DNA of 59,681 nt from the NCBI RefSeq assembly GCF_015024225.1, contig NZ_JACJGM010000036.1, forward strand, positions 1-59,681, in the 5' to 3' direction. Positions 58,640 to 59,681 of the stretch are shown here, in pieces. A program made the position numbers and the translations under genes. Below the pieces are notes generated by a model. It did no database searches. It was not told where the DNA came from and worked only from the letters and a program-made list of their open reading frames with translations. The DNA comes from Nocardioides lijunqiniae (GTDB lineage: Bacteria; Actinomycetota; Actinomycetes; Propionibacteriales; Nocardioidaceae). Positions within the stretch are counted from its first letter, which is position 1, and every line of letters begins with the position of its first letter.

Positions 58640-59681
58640 TCACAGGGCGCCCGCCATGCCCGCGCACGCCTTGAGCCACGACATCTTCGTGGCCTCGGAG
58701 AGCTGGGCGTAGGGCACCACCGACCCGGCCACGAGCACCGGGTCGTAGGGCACCCGGTAGACGGCCCGCGTGCGCTGCTCGTAGACCTGCACGAGGTCGT
58801 GCGCCAGCTTGCTGTCCACCTGCGGGGACGGGTCGGAGAGGATCGTGATGGCCTTGTACTTGAGGTTCTGCATGCCGGCGTCCTGGAGGGCGTCGAGCAT
58901 CCACAGACCGCTGTAGCCGGTGTCCTCCCGGACCGTGCTGGTCACCACCAGCAGGTCGGCGGCGTCGGCCGAGGCCAGCCAGTTCTCGGCGCGCATGTTG
59001 TTGCCGGTGTCGACCAGGATCACCCGGTAGAAGCGCTCGAGCAGCCGGTGCACGGCGTTGAAGTCGTCGGCCCGGATGGTTCCGGTGACGTCGGGACGCT
59101 CGTCGGAGGCGAGGACGTCGAAGTGCGCGTCGCCCTGGGAGCGCACGAACGCGCCGAGGTCGCCGATGCGCGACTGGTAGACGTCGCTGAAGCGTTCCAG
59201 GTCCTCGAGCAGCTCGCGCGTGGTGTTGCGGTGCGCGCTGCGGGTGCCGCGGATGCCGAGCGTGCCCCGGGTCTCGTTGTTGTCCCAGGCGACGACGCCA
59301 CCGCCCCGGACGGTGCCGAAGGTGAAGCCGGCCGCGAGCACGCCGGTGGTCTTGGCGGCGCCGCCCTTGGGGTTGATGAAGGCGATCGTGCGGGGACCGT
59401 CGAAGTCGCGCTGGATGGCTCGCCGGTTCTCCTCGTACTCCAGCTCGCGCGCGCCCATCTTGGGCTGCACCAGGCCGCCGGTCCAGCGGCGCATCCGGCC
59501 GCGCCAGCCCCACGTCGCGGGGCCGAGCTCCTTCTCGTTGTCGCGACGGTCCAGGAAGTCGGTCGCCGACATGAAGCGGCGCACCTCGGGGTCGCTGAGA
59601 TCCGGCTCCGGCGCCGCCGGCGGAGCGGGCGGTGCCACCGGCGGGGCGGCCCGGGGCGGTGCGGGGGGCGGGGCGGGCGGG
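58640..59681 (-). CDS. MinD/ParA-like ATPase with proline-rich N-terminus (runs off window)
   Basis: At least 346 residues are inside the window and the frame is open to the edge. The visible N-terminal part is Pro/Ala-rich. After DLSDPEVRRFMSATDFLDRR comes the deviant Walker A NPKGGAAKTTGVLAAGFTFG and a ParA-type fold (FYRVILVDTGNNMRAENWLA, ADLLVVTSTVREDTGYSG). The Pro-rich head plus MinD-like body resembles EspI-type ATPases of type VII secretion loci, or orphan actinobacterial MinD proteins. A GTG at 59638 could be an internal start, but the Pro-rich coding upstream suggests a longer protein. The 100 nt before its stop-side neighbour (58540-58639) hold no gene. Confidence 0.85.
   Translation of the reverse strand, partial: PPAPPPAPPRAAPPVAPPAPPAAPEPDLSDPEVRRFMSATDFLDRRDNEKELGPATWGWRGRMRRWTGGLVQPKMGARELEYEENRRAIQRDFDGPRTIAFINPKGGAAKTTGVLAAGFTFGTVRGGGVVAWDNNETRGTLGIRGTRSAHRNTTRELLEDLERFSDVYQSRIGDLGAFVRSQGDAHFDVLASDERPDVTGTIRADDFNAVHRLLERFYRVILVDTGNNMRAENWLASADAADLLVVTSTVREDTGYSGLWMLDALQDAGMQNLKYKAITILSDPSPQVDSKLAHDLVQVYEQRTRAVYRVPYDPVLVAGSVVPYAQLSEATKMSWLKACAGMAGAL

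Overview
The window is dense, very GC-rich DNA (well above 65% by eye, with GC-ending codons in nearly every gene). It carries an actinobacterial gene set: actinobacterial integration host factor mIHF next to gmk and rpoZ, an F420-type oxidoreductase, PyrR with a translational binding hairpin, SARP-type and LacI regulators, and many GTG starts. Gene content and order fit Nocardioidaceae (Nocardioides or a close relative) on a chromosome. Genus is an inference. No tRNA, rRNA, CRISPR array, phage or IS element was recognised.

Layout. (1) 1-3.9 kb: the start of a SARP-type regulator behind pheT and pheS. (2) 4.0-11.9 kb: an accessory sugar block. A LacI-type repressor is divergent from a phytanoyl-CoA-dioxygenase-like enzyme across a promoter with two perfect palindromes. 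A four-gene ABC importer laid out like the E. coli galactofuranose system (ytfQ-ytfR-ytfT-yjfF order) is divergent from a DeoR-type regulator. (3) 11.9-15.5 kb: a soluble orphan histidine kinase, an rRNA methyltransferase with an apparent CUG start, rplT, rpmI and infC. infC has an AUC start and a structured leader of about 345 nt. (4) 15.5-21.5 kb: SseB-like protein, small membrane protein, PLP deaminase/aldolase, P-loop kinase-like protein, membrane-anchored sulfatase, aldose epimerase and PH-domain membrane protein. (5) 21.5-26.4 kb: hisG, hisE and the riboflavin operon ribD-ribE-ribBA-ribH under an FMN riboswitch. (6) 26.4-31.8 kb: HxlR/aldo-keto reductase pair, rpe, secreted gamma-glutamyltransferase and a stand-alone LigD polymerase domain. 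(7) 31.8-42.8 kb: rsmB, a YjbR-like gene, fmt, def, priA (helicase-dead type), a secreted M4 metalloprotease, metK, coaBC and rpoZ. (8) 42.8-54.7 kb: gmk, mIHF and the pyr operon pyrR-pyrB-pyrC-carA-carB-pyrD-(lactate monooxygenase-like)-pyrF-(lipoprotein), whose genes nearly all overlap by 4 nt. (9) 54.7-59.7 kb: small accessory genes (F420 oxidoreductase, NUDIX, DJ-1/PfpI, cupin, TetR, quinone reductase) and a MinD/ParA-like ATPase running off the edge.

How the parts work together. Most of the minus strand is one housekeeping backbone (translation, one-carbon/methionine start-up, riboflavin, pyrimidine and nucleotide genes). Accessory genes appear inserted at several joints. Recurrent regulatory themes are visible in the DNA: (a) TANNNT -10 hexamers exactly 6-7 nt before start codons at about ten genes, pointing to leaderless mRNAs; (b) non-AUG starts with regulatory potential (AUC for infC, CUG for the methyltransferase, possibly AUC for the DeoR regulator); (c) RNA-based control (FMN riboswitch, PyrR hairpin, infC leader); and (d) palindromic operators in divergent promoters (LacI/PhyH, TetR/cupin). 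I found no clearly new defence or mobile system. The best leads are the sugar/PhyH block, the flavin oxidase gene inside the pyr operon, the nested inverted repeat at 28.0 kb and the structured or non-canonical translation starts.
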